Positions 48,511 to 54,456 of a stretch of DNA of 64,000 bases are shown here, piece after piece. The notes beneath the pieces are model-generated. The model was not told the DNA's origin and did no database searches. It worked only from the letters and a program-made list of their open reading frames with translations. The stretch is from Nitrososphaerota archaeon (GTDB taxonomy: Archaea; Thermoproteota; Nitrososphaeria; Nitrososphaerales; Gagatemarchaeaceae): positions 62,001 through 126,000 of the forward strand of contig JAPCJH010000002.1 of assembly GCA_027887045.1 (NCBI GenBank), read 5' to 3'. A program made the position numbers and the translations under genes. Each line of letters starts with the position of its first letter. The stretch's first letter is position 1.

Positions 48511-48530
48511 TTCCGAGAATCATCCCAGAT
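48511..48530 (-). promoter_or_regulatory. Shared 20-bp box D upstream of the small exported protein
   Basis: Plus-strand TTCCGAGAATCATCCCAGAT matches box A in 15 of 20 positions, with both conserved ends TTCCGAGA and TCCCA. It abuts the TATA (GAATAATTA on minus). Confidence 0.6.
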
Positions 48531-48622
48531 TGTTATCTAATTGCTCCTGAATGAGCAATGGATTGTCCTGCGCATGATCCGACAGACGCACGCGATTGGG
48601 CCCGACCCAACGTGCTCTGGCT

Positions 48623-49570
48623 CTAGCCCAGCCTTCGAGTCCGCTGCGCCCGTTTTTCTAAGACAAATTCCAGGGAGGCTGCGGCTCCGTAGAGTTTATT
48701 CTCTCCCTGTTCCCAAACGATTGACTTTTTCCCTTCTATCACGTCATCGGTGATCTCCAGACCGCGATGGGCTGGCAGGCAGTGCATGACCACCGCGTCG
48801 TGCGCGGCCAATTCCAAGAGTTTGGAATTAATTTGGAAGCCTCGGAAAGCGCGCAACCTGCGTTCCTTCTCAGCTTCTTCCCCCATGCTGACCCAGACGT
48901 CAGTGTAGAGGACGTCCGCTCCCCTCGCGGCTTCCTTCGGATCTTCGACAATCGTTACGGAAGACCCTTTCCCCTCTGCGTTCCGCTTGGAACGCGCCAA
49001 GATTTCGGCATTCGGGTGGTACCCTTTAGGACAAGCAACCACGATGTTGGCGCCGACCATCGACGCTCCCAGTAGGAGTGAGTTGCAGACATTGTTCCCG
49101 TCCCCGATGAACGCGATCGTTATTCCCTCAAGCTGCCTCTTGACTTCCCTGATAGTCAAAAGGTCGCTTATCGTCTGTGTGGGGTGTTCCAAGTCGCTCA
49201 GGGCGTTGATGACCGGAATCCCCGAGTGTCTGGCGAATTGTTCAAGAGTATGGTGCGAATATACTCTGCCCACGATCACGTCCAGATATCCGCCGAGGAT
49301 GCGGGCGGTGTCCTTCACCGGCTCTCCGCGGCTCAGCTGCAACTCACTCGAAGCAAGATAGACCGCGTGTCCGCCGAGCCTCAGTGCTGCGACTTCGAAG
49401 CTGGCCCTCGTCCGCGTTGAGGGCTTCTCAAAGAGCATCCCGACGATGACTCCCTCGAGGTCTTCAATTTCCTGCCGACCCTTGATCCGCCGTTTCAGCT
49501 CTCCCGCTACGTCGAGAACGGAGTTCAGCTCCGCGCTTGATAGATCGCTAAGCGAAAGCAGACTCTTCAA
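48623..49570 (-). CDS. argF: Ornithine carbamoyltransferase
   Basis: A 315-residue enzyme that makes citrulline from ornithine and carbamoyl phosphate in arginine synthesis. Carbamoyl-phosphate motif STRTR is at residues 51-55 (FEKPSTRTRASFE), HPTQ is at 129-132 (DLEHPTQTISDLL), and the ornithine-site HCLPAHRG is at 263-270, which separates it from aspartate carbamoyltransferases. Length and order are normal. No other arginine gene is near; single-gene transcription is likely. Confidence 0.96.
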   Translation of the reverse strand: MKSLLSLSDLSSAELNSVLDVAGELKRRIKGRQEIEDLEGVIVGMLFEKPSTRTRASFEVAALRLGGHAVYLASSELQLSRGEPVKDTARILGGYLDVIVGRVYSHHTLEQFARHSGIPVINALSDLEHPTQTISDLLTIREVKRQLEGITIAFIGDGNNVCNSLLLGASMVGANIVVACPKGYHPNAEILARSKRNAEGKGSSVTIVEDPKEAARGADVLYTDVWVSMGEEAEKERRLRAFRGFQINSKLLELAAHDAVVMHCLPAHRGLEITDDVIEGKKSIVWEQGENKLYGAAASLEFVLEKRAQRTRRLG

Positions 49571-49700
49571 CTAGTCGGTCCACCTCTAGTTATTCCGCTC
49601 GTAACCGAATCCGGGAAATGAACCTAATCTCGAAAATTCCCTTGGAAAGGTCATCCCCGAGGGAGAGCCCAGAATGGTGCTATGTGAATAGGCGCGCAAC

Positions 49701-50051
49701 TTAGGTGAGCTTCACCGCGTCGAGTAGTAGCCTGGAGAATTCCTTTTCGTCGATGTCGTCATCGGACTGAACCTTAATGTGTCTCAGCCCTTTTCCCGAG
49801 CCCTCCAGCCGGTTGGACTTGAGTTTGGTTCCTACAAAGAAGCCAAAATCCATATGATCTTTGTAGGCTATCAGCCAGGAGATGTTCTTCCCGGCCACCA
49901 AGTATGTGATATTCCCCCACTTGACGGTCTCGACCGCTTTCGGGAGCGTCTTCTTCGTCAGCGCGCGCAACTGCTCGGTAAGTTTCCTGTTCTTTGTGTC
50001 CAGCTTCTGCAGGATTCCGTCGACCGTCTTCGCCTTCGGCCTCGCGTCCAA
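49701..50051 (-). CDS. DUF1801-family protein
   Basis: A 116-residue protein of the DUF1801 (YdhG/YdeI-like) family. It has the typical pattern KKTLPKAVETVKWGNITYLVAGKNISWLIAYKDHMDFGFFVGTKL, then RHIKVQSDDDIDEKEFSRLLLDAVKL. These small soluble proteins have an iron-sulfur-scaffold-like alpha/beta fold and no firm function. It lies 83 bp downstream of ino1 on the same strand. Confidence 0.88.
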   Translation of the reverse strand: MDARPKAKTVDGILQKLDTKNRKLTEQLRALTKKTLPKAVETVKWGNITYLVAGKNISWLIAYKDHMDFGFFVGTKLKSNRLEGSGKGLRHIKVQSDDDIDEKEFSRLLLDAVKLT

Positions 50052-50134
50052 ATTTGTCAGGATTCGCGCCGGACTTCTGGTTTCTTATACTTTGAGGAGA
50101 AATGGGAAATCAAATCAACGGAAAGGAAGTGACT

Positions 50135-51175
50135 TCAGAGATAGGCTGTCTCAAACTTCGAGTAAGCTTGCTGGAAGTGAACTGGCTTCGGCGGAGCTTT
50201 GAAACCGTAACCACAGATTTCGCTCACAGCACCGTACTTCTTTGAGTGCGAAGCCGCGTAAACGGCCCTGACGACGTCGAGGAGGACGTTCCCTGCGTTG
50301 GCCCCGTCGGACGAACGCAGATAGACGTCAATCCCGACTGGCGACCTGAGAAAACCGGCCCCCTCGACCCAGAAGTAGCTCGTCCTCTCGTTCCCCATGT
50401 AGTCGACGAAGTCTGTCGTCCCTGCGACGGTCTCGAACTTGTAGGGAACCTCGGAGGAGACCGAACTCGTCTTTATCTTGCGCTTGGCAATCTTGATGTC
50501 CTCGTCGATCGTGTTGTACGTCTCGGAACCACCCCCCACGTCCAGCTGATAGCTCTTAGAGATCTTCACGCCCCTCTTAACCATCAGGTTCAGGAGCCCT
50601 TTGTGGAAGACGGTTCCTCCGAACTGACTCATCAGGTCGTCCCCCGCGATCACCAGGCCCGCTCGCTTGAACCTCTGCGGAATGCTCTTGTCCTTGACAA
50701 GGCTGGACGGCGTGCAATTCACGAACGACGTTCCTGACTTCAACGCGGCGAGAGCGTAATCCCTCGAGGACGCATCAGTGCCAGAAGATATCAAATTCAG
50801 GAGTAAGTCTGCTTCGGATTTCCTGAGAGCCTCCGACACGTCCTCTCTGGAGGAGGTCCGCTGTCTGAGGCCCGCAAGGTGGGGAGGAGGCTCTCCTTTC
50901 GAGAGCCCTGGAGTCACCTTGACCCCAGACCTGGGCACCCGAACGTATCTCCTCGCCACGTTGGGAGAGGCGAAGAGTGAGTCCGCCATGTCGAGACCGA
51001 CTTTCCTCGAGTCTATGTCGAACGCGGCAACGATTTCAATGTCGGAGGCTTTGAGACCGGAGATGGTGGGGTGCCATAGTCCCTCCTTCGAGGATCCTCT
51101 TGAGTAGAACTCGAGACCCTGCACGAAGATGGAAGCGCAATTGCCGACGCCCGCGATAGCGACTTTCACCACCAT
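50135..51175 (-). CDS. ino1: Myo-inositol-1-phosphate synthase, archaeal type
   Basis: A 346-residue NAD-dependent isomerase that turns glucose 6-phosphate into inositol phosphate, needed for archaeal phosphoinositol lipids. The NAD loop is VAIAGVGNCASIFVQGLEFYS (residues 5-25), then AFDIDSRKVGLDMADSLF, SSGTDASSRDYALAALKSGTSFVNCTPSS, IAGDDLMSQFGGTVFHKGLL, and SKSYQLDVGGGSETYNT with the catalytic-site Lys/Asp/Thr set. Length fits the short archaeal form rather than the 500-residue eukaryotic form. A two-helix membrane protein gene lies 9 bp upstream. Confidence 0.96.
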   Translation of the reverse strand: MVVKVAIAGVGNCASIFVQGLEFYSRGSSKEGLWHPTISGLKASDIEIVAAFDIDSRKVGLDMADSLFASPNVARRYVRVPRSGVKVTPGLSKGEPPPHLAGLRQRTSSREDVSEALRKSEADLLLNLISSGTDASSRDYALAALKSGTSFVNCTPSSLVKDKSIPQRFKRAGLVIAGDDLMSQFGGTVFHKGLLNLMVKRGVKISKSYQLDVGGGSETYNTIDEDIKIAKRKIKTSSVSSEVPYKFETVAGTTDFVDYMGNERTSYFWVEGAGFLRSPVGIDVYLRSSDGANAGNVLLDVVRAVYAASHSKKYGAVSEICGYGFKAPPKPVHFQQAYSKFETAYL

Positions 51176-51184
51176 TGGAAAACA

Positions 51185-51415
51185 TCACTTGAGCCTAGCG
51201 ATTATCGCTACGAATCCTACCATCAGCAGCAACGCGGCGACTAGATAGAAGACAGGCACTATCTGCGGAGCGAGGTTGCCCTGCCCGGCTTCGCTGTACG
51301 TGAGATATGCCATGGCGCTCCCGAGGATAAACACGAAAATTCCCGACAGCCTGATGAGGGCTCCAACCCTCGACTCCTGGGTTTTGAGAGTCATCTTAGT
51401 CTGAACAGTGGGCAA
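51185..51415 (-). CDS. Two-helix membrane protein upstream of ino1
   Basis: A 76-residue protein (69 if started at MTLKTQES) with helices ALIRLSGIFVFILGSAMAYLTYSEAG and QIVPVFYLVAALLLMVGFVAIIARLK. It precedes ino1 by 9 bp on the same strand and ends next to the left flank of the IS6-like element. Unknown role, possibly in lipid synthesis by context. Confidence 0.72.
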   Translation of the reverse strand: MPTVQTKMTLKTQESRVGALIRLSGIFVFILGSAMAYLTYSEAGQGNLAPQIVPVFYLVAALLLMVGFVAIIARLK

Positions 51416-51439
51416 TTATTGATTGGTATTTAGAACTTA

Positions 51440-51448
51440 TCGCGACCG
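51440..51448 (+). repeat. Left 9-bp target-site duplication
   Basis: TCGCGACCG lies directly outside the left inverted end of the IS6-like element and recurs directly outside the right end at 54437-54445. Confidence 0.85.
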
Positions 51449-51469
51449 GGTTCTGTAAAGTCTTTTGCA
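51449..51469 (+). repeat. Left terminal inverted repeat
   Basis: A 21-bp sequence opening GGTTCTGTAAAGTC and ending TTTTGCA. It is the exact reverse complement of 54416-54436. Confidence 0.92.
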
Positions 51470-51481
51470 AGGGATAACTCT

Positions 51482-51817
51482 TTAGTCCGTCTCTAGGTTG
51501 AGACCGCAAATATGACAAAACATTGAACCGACGATGAGGACGGTGCCACAAGTTTTGCACACATCTCCCGCCTTTGCTATGTGCAGACCCCGTTGTGTGG
51601 GAGATCGTAGCCATCCGCCAAGCTCTCTGAGCAAGAAGGCAACGGTCAATAACGGCAAGACTACCATGGCGGCAAGCAAGCCTGCTCTTACGGAAAGGTC
51701 ATTCAAACCATTGACAGCACTAAGTATTTCGCTGTCTATTACGGCCTCAAAGAAGAGAGCTAAGAAGAGAGCACCGAGGACAAGCGTCTCCCTATCAGGA
51801 AGACGTTGTTTGGACAA
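51482..51817 (-). CDS. Membrane protein with C-terminal zinc ribbon (passenger)
   Basis: A 111-residue protein with two helices (TLVLGALFLALFFEAVIDSEILS and AGLLAAMVVLPLLTVAFLL), then a zinc ribbon CKTCGTVLIVGSMFCHICG with two CxxC pairs at the C-terminus. It lies 12 bp inside the left inverted repeat. It overlaps the preceding small membrane gene by 23 bp, so the two are co-translated. I do not recognise the family. A membrane protein with a zinc ribbon tail could be part of a membrane-bound regulator or immunity set. Confidence 0.7.
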   Translation of the reverse strand: MSKQRLPDRETLVLGALFLALFFEAVIDSEILSAVNGLNDLSVRAGLLAAMVVLPLLTVAFLLRELGGWLRSPTQRGLHIAKAGDVCKTCGTVLIVGSMFCHICGLNLETD

Positions 51818-52004
51818 TGTCCTTGAGATTCTTGTAAGTGAGTAAGAACATGACTGAGGTCACATAGAAACAAGCGATACTAATGTAGACACTATCTGCC
51901 TGCACAAGGGCAGAAATCCAGATGAAGATGCCTGCGAACGCGGATGTTATCCCACCGAACAGCGAGGCCAAGACCACTCCCAAGGAATCCAGCATCTCAG
52001 ACAA
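51795..52004 (-). CDS. Small two-helix membrane protein (passenger)
   Basis: A 69-residue protein with helices LGVVLASLFGGITSAFAGIFIWISALV and SVYISIACFYVTSVMFLLTYKNL. A strong TATA (CTTATATAAAC on minus, 52031-52042) lies about 30 bp before the ATG, so the membrane pair has its own promoter independent of the transposase. Not recognised. Confidence 0.65.
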   Translation of the reverse strand: MSEMLDSLGVVLASLFGGITSAFAGIFIWISALVQADSVYISIACFYVTSVMFLLTYKNLKDIVQTTSS

Positions 52005-52030
52005 CCTGCTCCAACTCTATATCGCCTTGT

Positions 52031-52042
52031 TTATATAAGGAA
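52031..52042 (-). promoter_or_regulatory. TATA box of the passenger membrane genes
   Basis: CTTATATAAACA on minus, correctly spaced before the ATG at 52004 for a leader of only a few bases. It separates this unit from the transposase unit. Confidence 0.6.
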
Positions 52043-52096
52043 ACCGTATTTTCTCCCGTGTCAAAAGCTTTTTGTTCCATTGTAATGGAAAGCTCA

Positions 52097-52246
52097 CTAC
52101 CTAAGATTCTTCTTGATTCTTTGTTCCCATTCTTCCTGAGTGATTACGCCCTTCTCTTCAAGCAGTTCAGCCAACGAAGTAATCATGGTGTCCAGAACGT
52201 CGGTTTCATCATGTTTGGCCTTACTTTTCTTCGGCGTGTTTTCCAC
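52097..52246 (-). CDS. 49-residue SHOCT-like protein of the transposase operon
   Basis: A small frame starting with GTG, overlapping the RHH-like gene by 26 bp. The protein has a Lys-rich start (ENTPKKSKAKHDETD) and the short helical repeat ITSLAELLEEKGVITQEEWEQRIKKNL, which matches the SHOCT pattern of two short helices with a turn before a Glu-rich segment. SHOCT modules often tail other proteins and help oligomerise them. Being short, it is easily missed. It may be an accessory part of the element. Confidence 0.6.
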   Translation of the reverse strand: MENTPKKSKAKHDETDVLDTMITSLAELLEEKGVITQEEWEQRIKKNLR

Positions 52247-52391
52247 CTTTGTCCATGTAACCCTTTTCGCTTAGATAAGTCAGCACGATGAACCTGATTA
52301 TGTCTGAGTGTCCCGTGCCGAGCTTGCCCTTTAGATCGCGGTCGATAATGTCCCAAGTTTGGTCTGGCAAGGCAACGAGGGCTTTCTTCAA
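52221..52391 (-). CDS. 56-residue RHH-like protein of the transposase operon
   Basis: Starts at TTG overlapping the transposase stop in TTGA. The protein KKALVALPDQTWDIIDRDLKGKLGTGHSDIIRFIVLTYLSEKGYM has the ribbon-helix-helix order: strand ALVALP, helix TWDIIDRDLKGK, turn LGTGHS, helix DIIRFIVLTYLSEKG. RHH proteins bind DNA as dimers and here may repress the transposase or bind the ends. Similar small RHH genes accompany transposases of archaeal IS elements. It overlaps the SHOCT-like gene. Confidence 0.7.
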   Translation of the reverse strand: MKKALVALPDQTWDIIDRDLKGKLGTGHSDIIRFIVLTYLSEKGYMDKGGKHAEEK

Positions 52392-53293
52392 TTCCGAACC
52401 ACCTGCACAGCTTCGATTGACATTCCCTCGGTCGCTTTCGGCGTCGAGGCCTCAGTTTGAATAGCATTCTCGATGAGTTGCTTCCATCCTTTGACGTGGA
52501 TTCCAGCTTCTTCGGCTGGCGTTTTCCCATTCAATGAAAGGTGAGGACGAGCAAAGTTGTAATTGGCGACGTATCCGTCCAAGATGTTTCTGGCCGAGTC
52601 TTCGTTCTTGAACCCACGCATCGGTCGCACGCGTTCCTTCACTGTCTCGTGCAACCTTTCAACTATGTTATTGGTTTCTCTGGCTCTGATTCCGACCCTC
52701 TTCACCAATTCGACGTGATTGCCACCATATCGCGAGTAGAAGACTTTCGCGAAGGCTCTGTCGTAGGTCATAGAGCCATCTACGAAGATGGCGATTGGAT
52801 TCACTTTTGCTGTCTCCTTAGCCTTCTTGAACACGGCGACTGTGTCTTCAAGCGATCTTGTCCCTGACAGGTGCGACGCCACCAAGAAACGAGTGTCTTC
52901 GTCCATTGTTTCCCAAAACCATTCGTTCTGGCCGTCGCACCTAATCACGGTCTCGTCGTGGTGCCACTTTCCGCTAAGCTGGGGGGTCAAAGTCTTGACA
53001 TACTCGCTGACCAGCTTCGAGTATTTCTGAACCCAGTTCCAAATCGTCATTTGGCTTATTCGTTCTCCGAAGATGCTTTCCAACTGCCTCGACACTTTTC
53101 TGACTGATAGACCGTCAAAGTAAAGCGAGATTGCGGATACGATTACGTGTTTGTTCACCTTCATTCGCGGAAGATTTTGGTTTGCGAAGAACCTATGACT
53201 GCAGGTGACGCACTTGATTAGCTTCCTTCCGTTTACCGACCCAGCCGATTTCAGAGTGTCGGATTGGCAGTATTTGCATCTTGAGGTTTCCAT
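52388..53293 (-). CDS. DDE transposase, IS6-like, with zinc-finger N-terminus
   Basis: A 301-residue transposase. The N-terminal zinc ribbon CKYCQSDTL..CVTCSHRFF is followed by a helix-turn-helix (SAISLYFDGLSVRKVSRQLESIFG..SQMTIWNWV). The DDE catalytic core has Asp in WHHDETVIRCDGQNEWFWETMDEDTRFLVASHLSG, Asp in IAIFVDGSMTYDRAF, and Glu in NNIVERLHETVKERVRPMRGFKN. The tail FARPHLSLNGKTPAEEAGI is typical of rve-type enzymes. IS6-family placement rests on this core and on the GGTTCTGT ends. A TATA (ATATATATTGG on minus) sits at about 53316-53328 upstream of the ATG. The frame is intact, so the element may be active. Confidence 0.9.
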   Translation of the reverse strand: METSRCKYCQSDTLKSAGSVNGRKLIKCVTCSHRFFANQNLPRMKVNKHVIVSAISLYFDGLSVRKVSRQLESIFGERISQMTIWNWVQKYSKLVSEYVKTLTPQLSGKWHHDETVIRCDGQNEWFWETMDEDTRFLVASHLSGTRSLEDTVAVFKKAKETAKVNPIAIFVDGSMTYDRAFAKVFYSRYGGNHVELVKRVGIRARETNNIVERLHETVKERVRPMRGFKNEDSARNILDGYVANYNFARPHLSLNGKTPAEEAGIHVKGWKQLIENAIQTEASTPKATEGMSIEAVQVVRN

Positions 53294-53404
53294 GTATATC
53301 CCTATGGATATGCCAATATATATATCTGCCTAAATATGTTGGTAATTGCCTTCCCTTTTCGGTGGGTTTAATAGCAAGCCTGGCTCAGACATTGCCGAAA
53401 ACAT

Positions 53405-54085
53405 ATGCCAAAAGCAGGCAGATACGACTACCCATACAGAGACCTCGACGACTGCGTCGAGTTTCTCCGCAAAGCATTCGACACCAAAAAGGAATACAAC
53501 ATGAGCAGAGATTCATTCGCCACAGCGATCGGTCAATCATCAAAGGGAGGAGGGTTCAACCTTCTCGTCGGCTCACTTGCCATGTTCGGGCTTGTTGAGA
53601 CGGGGGGAGGAGAAATCAAATACACAGAGCTGGCAAAGACAATTCTATTCGGCGAACCTAACCAGAAACCGAAGGCGATGGAGGAAGCGGTTAGGAAGGT
53701 GACGGTGTTCGCCGAAGTCTTCGACAAATACGGAGCCAACTTCACAGATGAGCAACTGCGACTGTTCTTGAAGGACAAGGCAGTTGTGGATATTGCAGAG
53801 GCAAATAGCCTTGCCCAGTTGGTAGGAAAATCACTCAAAAGCCACCTGAAATATCTGACCCCCAGAGATGGGGGTGAGAAGAAACAAATGACCGACCTAC
53901 CCGCAAACACGCAAGTTGACTTGGTCATAGGCCAAGGGACGCTGACTACGTCCTTCGGAACAATCAAGCTCCTCAATCAAGCCACACTCGATTTGGCAAG
54001 AAAGCTCTTGGACGTGGTCGAGAGCCAGATGAAGGAAGAACAGAAGGCTCTGAAACCCGAACCCAAGAAAGAGACCAAGCCATAG
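53405..54085 (+). CDS. Winged-helix-like protein (passenger, 226 residues)
   Basis: A 226-residue protein on the strand opposite to the transposase. The first 80 residues look like a winged helix: CVEFLRKAFDTKKEYNMSRDSFATAIGQSSKGGGFNLLVGSLAMFGLVETGGGEIKYTELAKTILFG, with helix, wing and start of a second domain. Similar arrangements occur in DUF5343-type and restriction-linked proteins, but I cannot name a family. The middle is helical (AMEEAVRKVTVFAEVFDKYGANFTDEQLRLF). The C-terminus is Lys/Glu/Pro-rich. A TATA-like stretch lies at about 53367. It is cargo of the IS6-like element and not a known transposition gene. Confidence 0.7.
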   Translation: MPKAGRYDYPYRDLDDCVEFLRKAFDTKKEYNMSRDSFATAIGQSSKGGGFNLLVGSLAMFGLVETGGGEIKYTELAKTILFGEPNQKPKAMEEAVRKVTVFAEVFDKYGANFTDEQLRLFLKDKAVVDIAEANSLAQLVGKSLKSHLKYLTPRDGGEKKQMTDLPANTQVDLVIGQGTLTTSFGTIKLLNQATLDLARKLLDVVESQMKEEQKALKPEPKKETKP

Positions 54086-54113
54086 AGATAGCTGAACAAA
54101 AAACCTAGCAGAG

Positions 54114-54179
54114 GGGGGTCGGCACGTGCGACGCGGGGTATCTCAGCAATCCGCGAGGCCGAACCTAAGACCGACCCCC
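54114..54179. other. Structured hairpin inside the transposon
   Basis: A 66-bp segment has an outer 9-bp stem (54114-54122, GGGGGTCGG, pairing with 54171-54179) and an inner stem CGCGG/CCGCG (54132-54136 with 54151-54155). It sits between two convergent genes. It may be a stable RNA or a bidirectional stop signal; archaeal terminators are usually U-tracts, so this strong structure is unusual. Confidence 0.5.
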
Positions 54180-54184
54180 GACTC

Positions 54185-54376
54185 CTACTTTTTGTGTGAA
54201 GGGCTACCTTTTATGCTTTGGGCTTTTGTGTCGCCAGGTTCGACCAGGTCATACCTTTCATTCACCTTGAACTTCTCCTTGCATACTTCGCAGTAGTATA
54301 TGCTTGGGAGGGGAGCAAATTGGTCTGGCACATACATCATACGACATTTTGGACAAACGATGACTGTTAAGGTCAT
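54185..54376 (-). CDS. Small zinc-ribbon protein (passenger)
   Basis: A 63-residue protein with a two-CxxC zinc ribbon (CPKCRMMYVPDQFAPLPSIYYCEVCKEKF) and a short acidic/basic tail. The hydrophobic, Tyr-rich central part suggests a folded unit that binds protein or RNA. It lies next to the right inverted repeat and is convergent to the winged-helix-like gene. Not recognised. The pairing with another zinc ribbon at the left end may mean both bind one partner. Confidence 0.65.
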   Translation of the reverse strand: MTLTVIVCPKCRMMYVPDQFAPLPSIYYCEVCKEKFKVNERYDLVEPGDTKAQSIKGSPSHKK

Positions 54377-54415
54377 AGAAGAACTGGAACTAGGCGTCCA
54401 CTCTTAAATTTGCCG

Positions 54416-54436
54416 TGCAAAAGACTTTACAGAACC
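54416..54436 (-). repeat. Right terminal inverted repeat
   Basis: Exact reverse complement of 51449-51469 over 21 bp, ending CTTTACAGAACC. Confidence 0.92.
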
Positions 54437-54445
54437 TCGCGACCG
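54437..54445 (+). repeat. Right 9-bp target-site duplication
   Basis: TCGCGACCG, identical to 51440-51448, directly outside the right end of the element. Confidence 0.85.
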
Positions 54446-54456
54446 CAACTTCGCTC

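Larger units (their letters stand above)
51449..54436. mobile_element. IS6-like transposon of 2,988 bp with passenger genes
   Basis: The element is bounded by perfect 21-bp inverted repeats (51449-51469 and 54416-54436) that begin GGTTCTGTAAAGTC, and by 9-bp direct repeats outside them. The end GGTTCTGT matches the known tip of many IS6-family elements. Inside are, from left, two minus-strand membrane-protein genes, a SHOCT-like gene, an RHH-like gene and the DDE transposase, then a plus-strand winged-helix-like gene, a structured hairpin and a minus-strand zinc-ribbon gene. A plain IS6 element is about 0.7-1.6 kb, so 1.3 kb or more is cargo. No second pair of ends was found inside. The insertion lies in the short gap between ino1's upstream gene and top6A, and both neighbours are intact. 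Confidence 0.92.

Noticed and set aside
51449-54436. Interpretation as a composite transposon bounded by two IS copies
   Set aside because: Only one transposase and one pair of 21-bp ends are present; no internal ends were seen.
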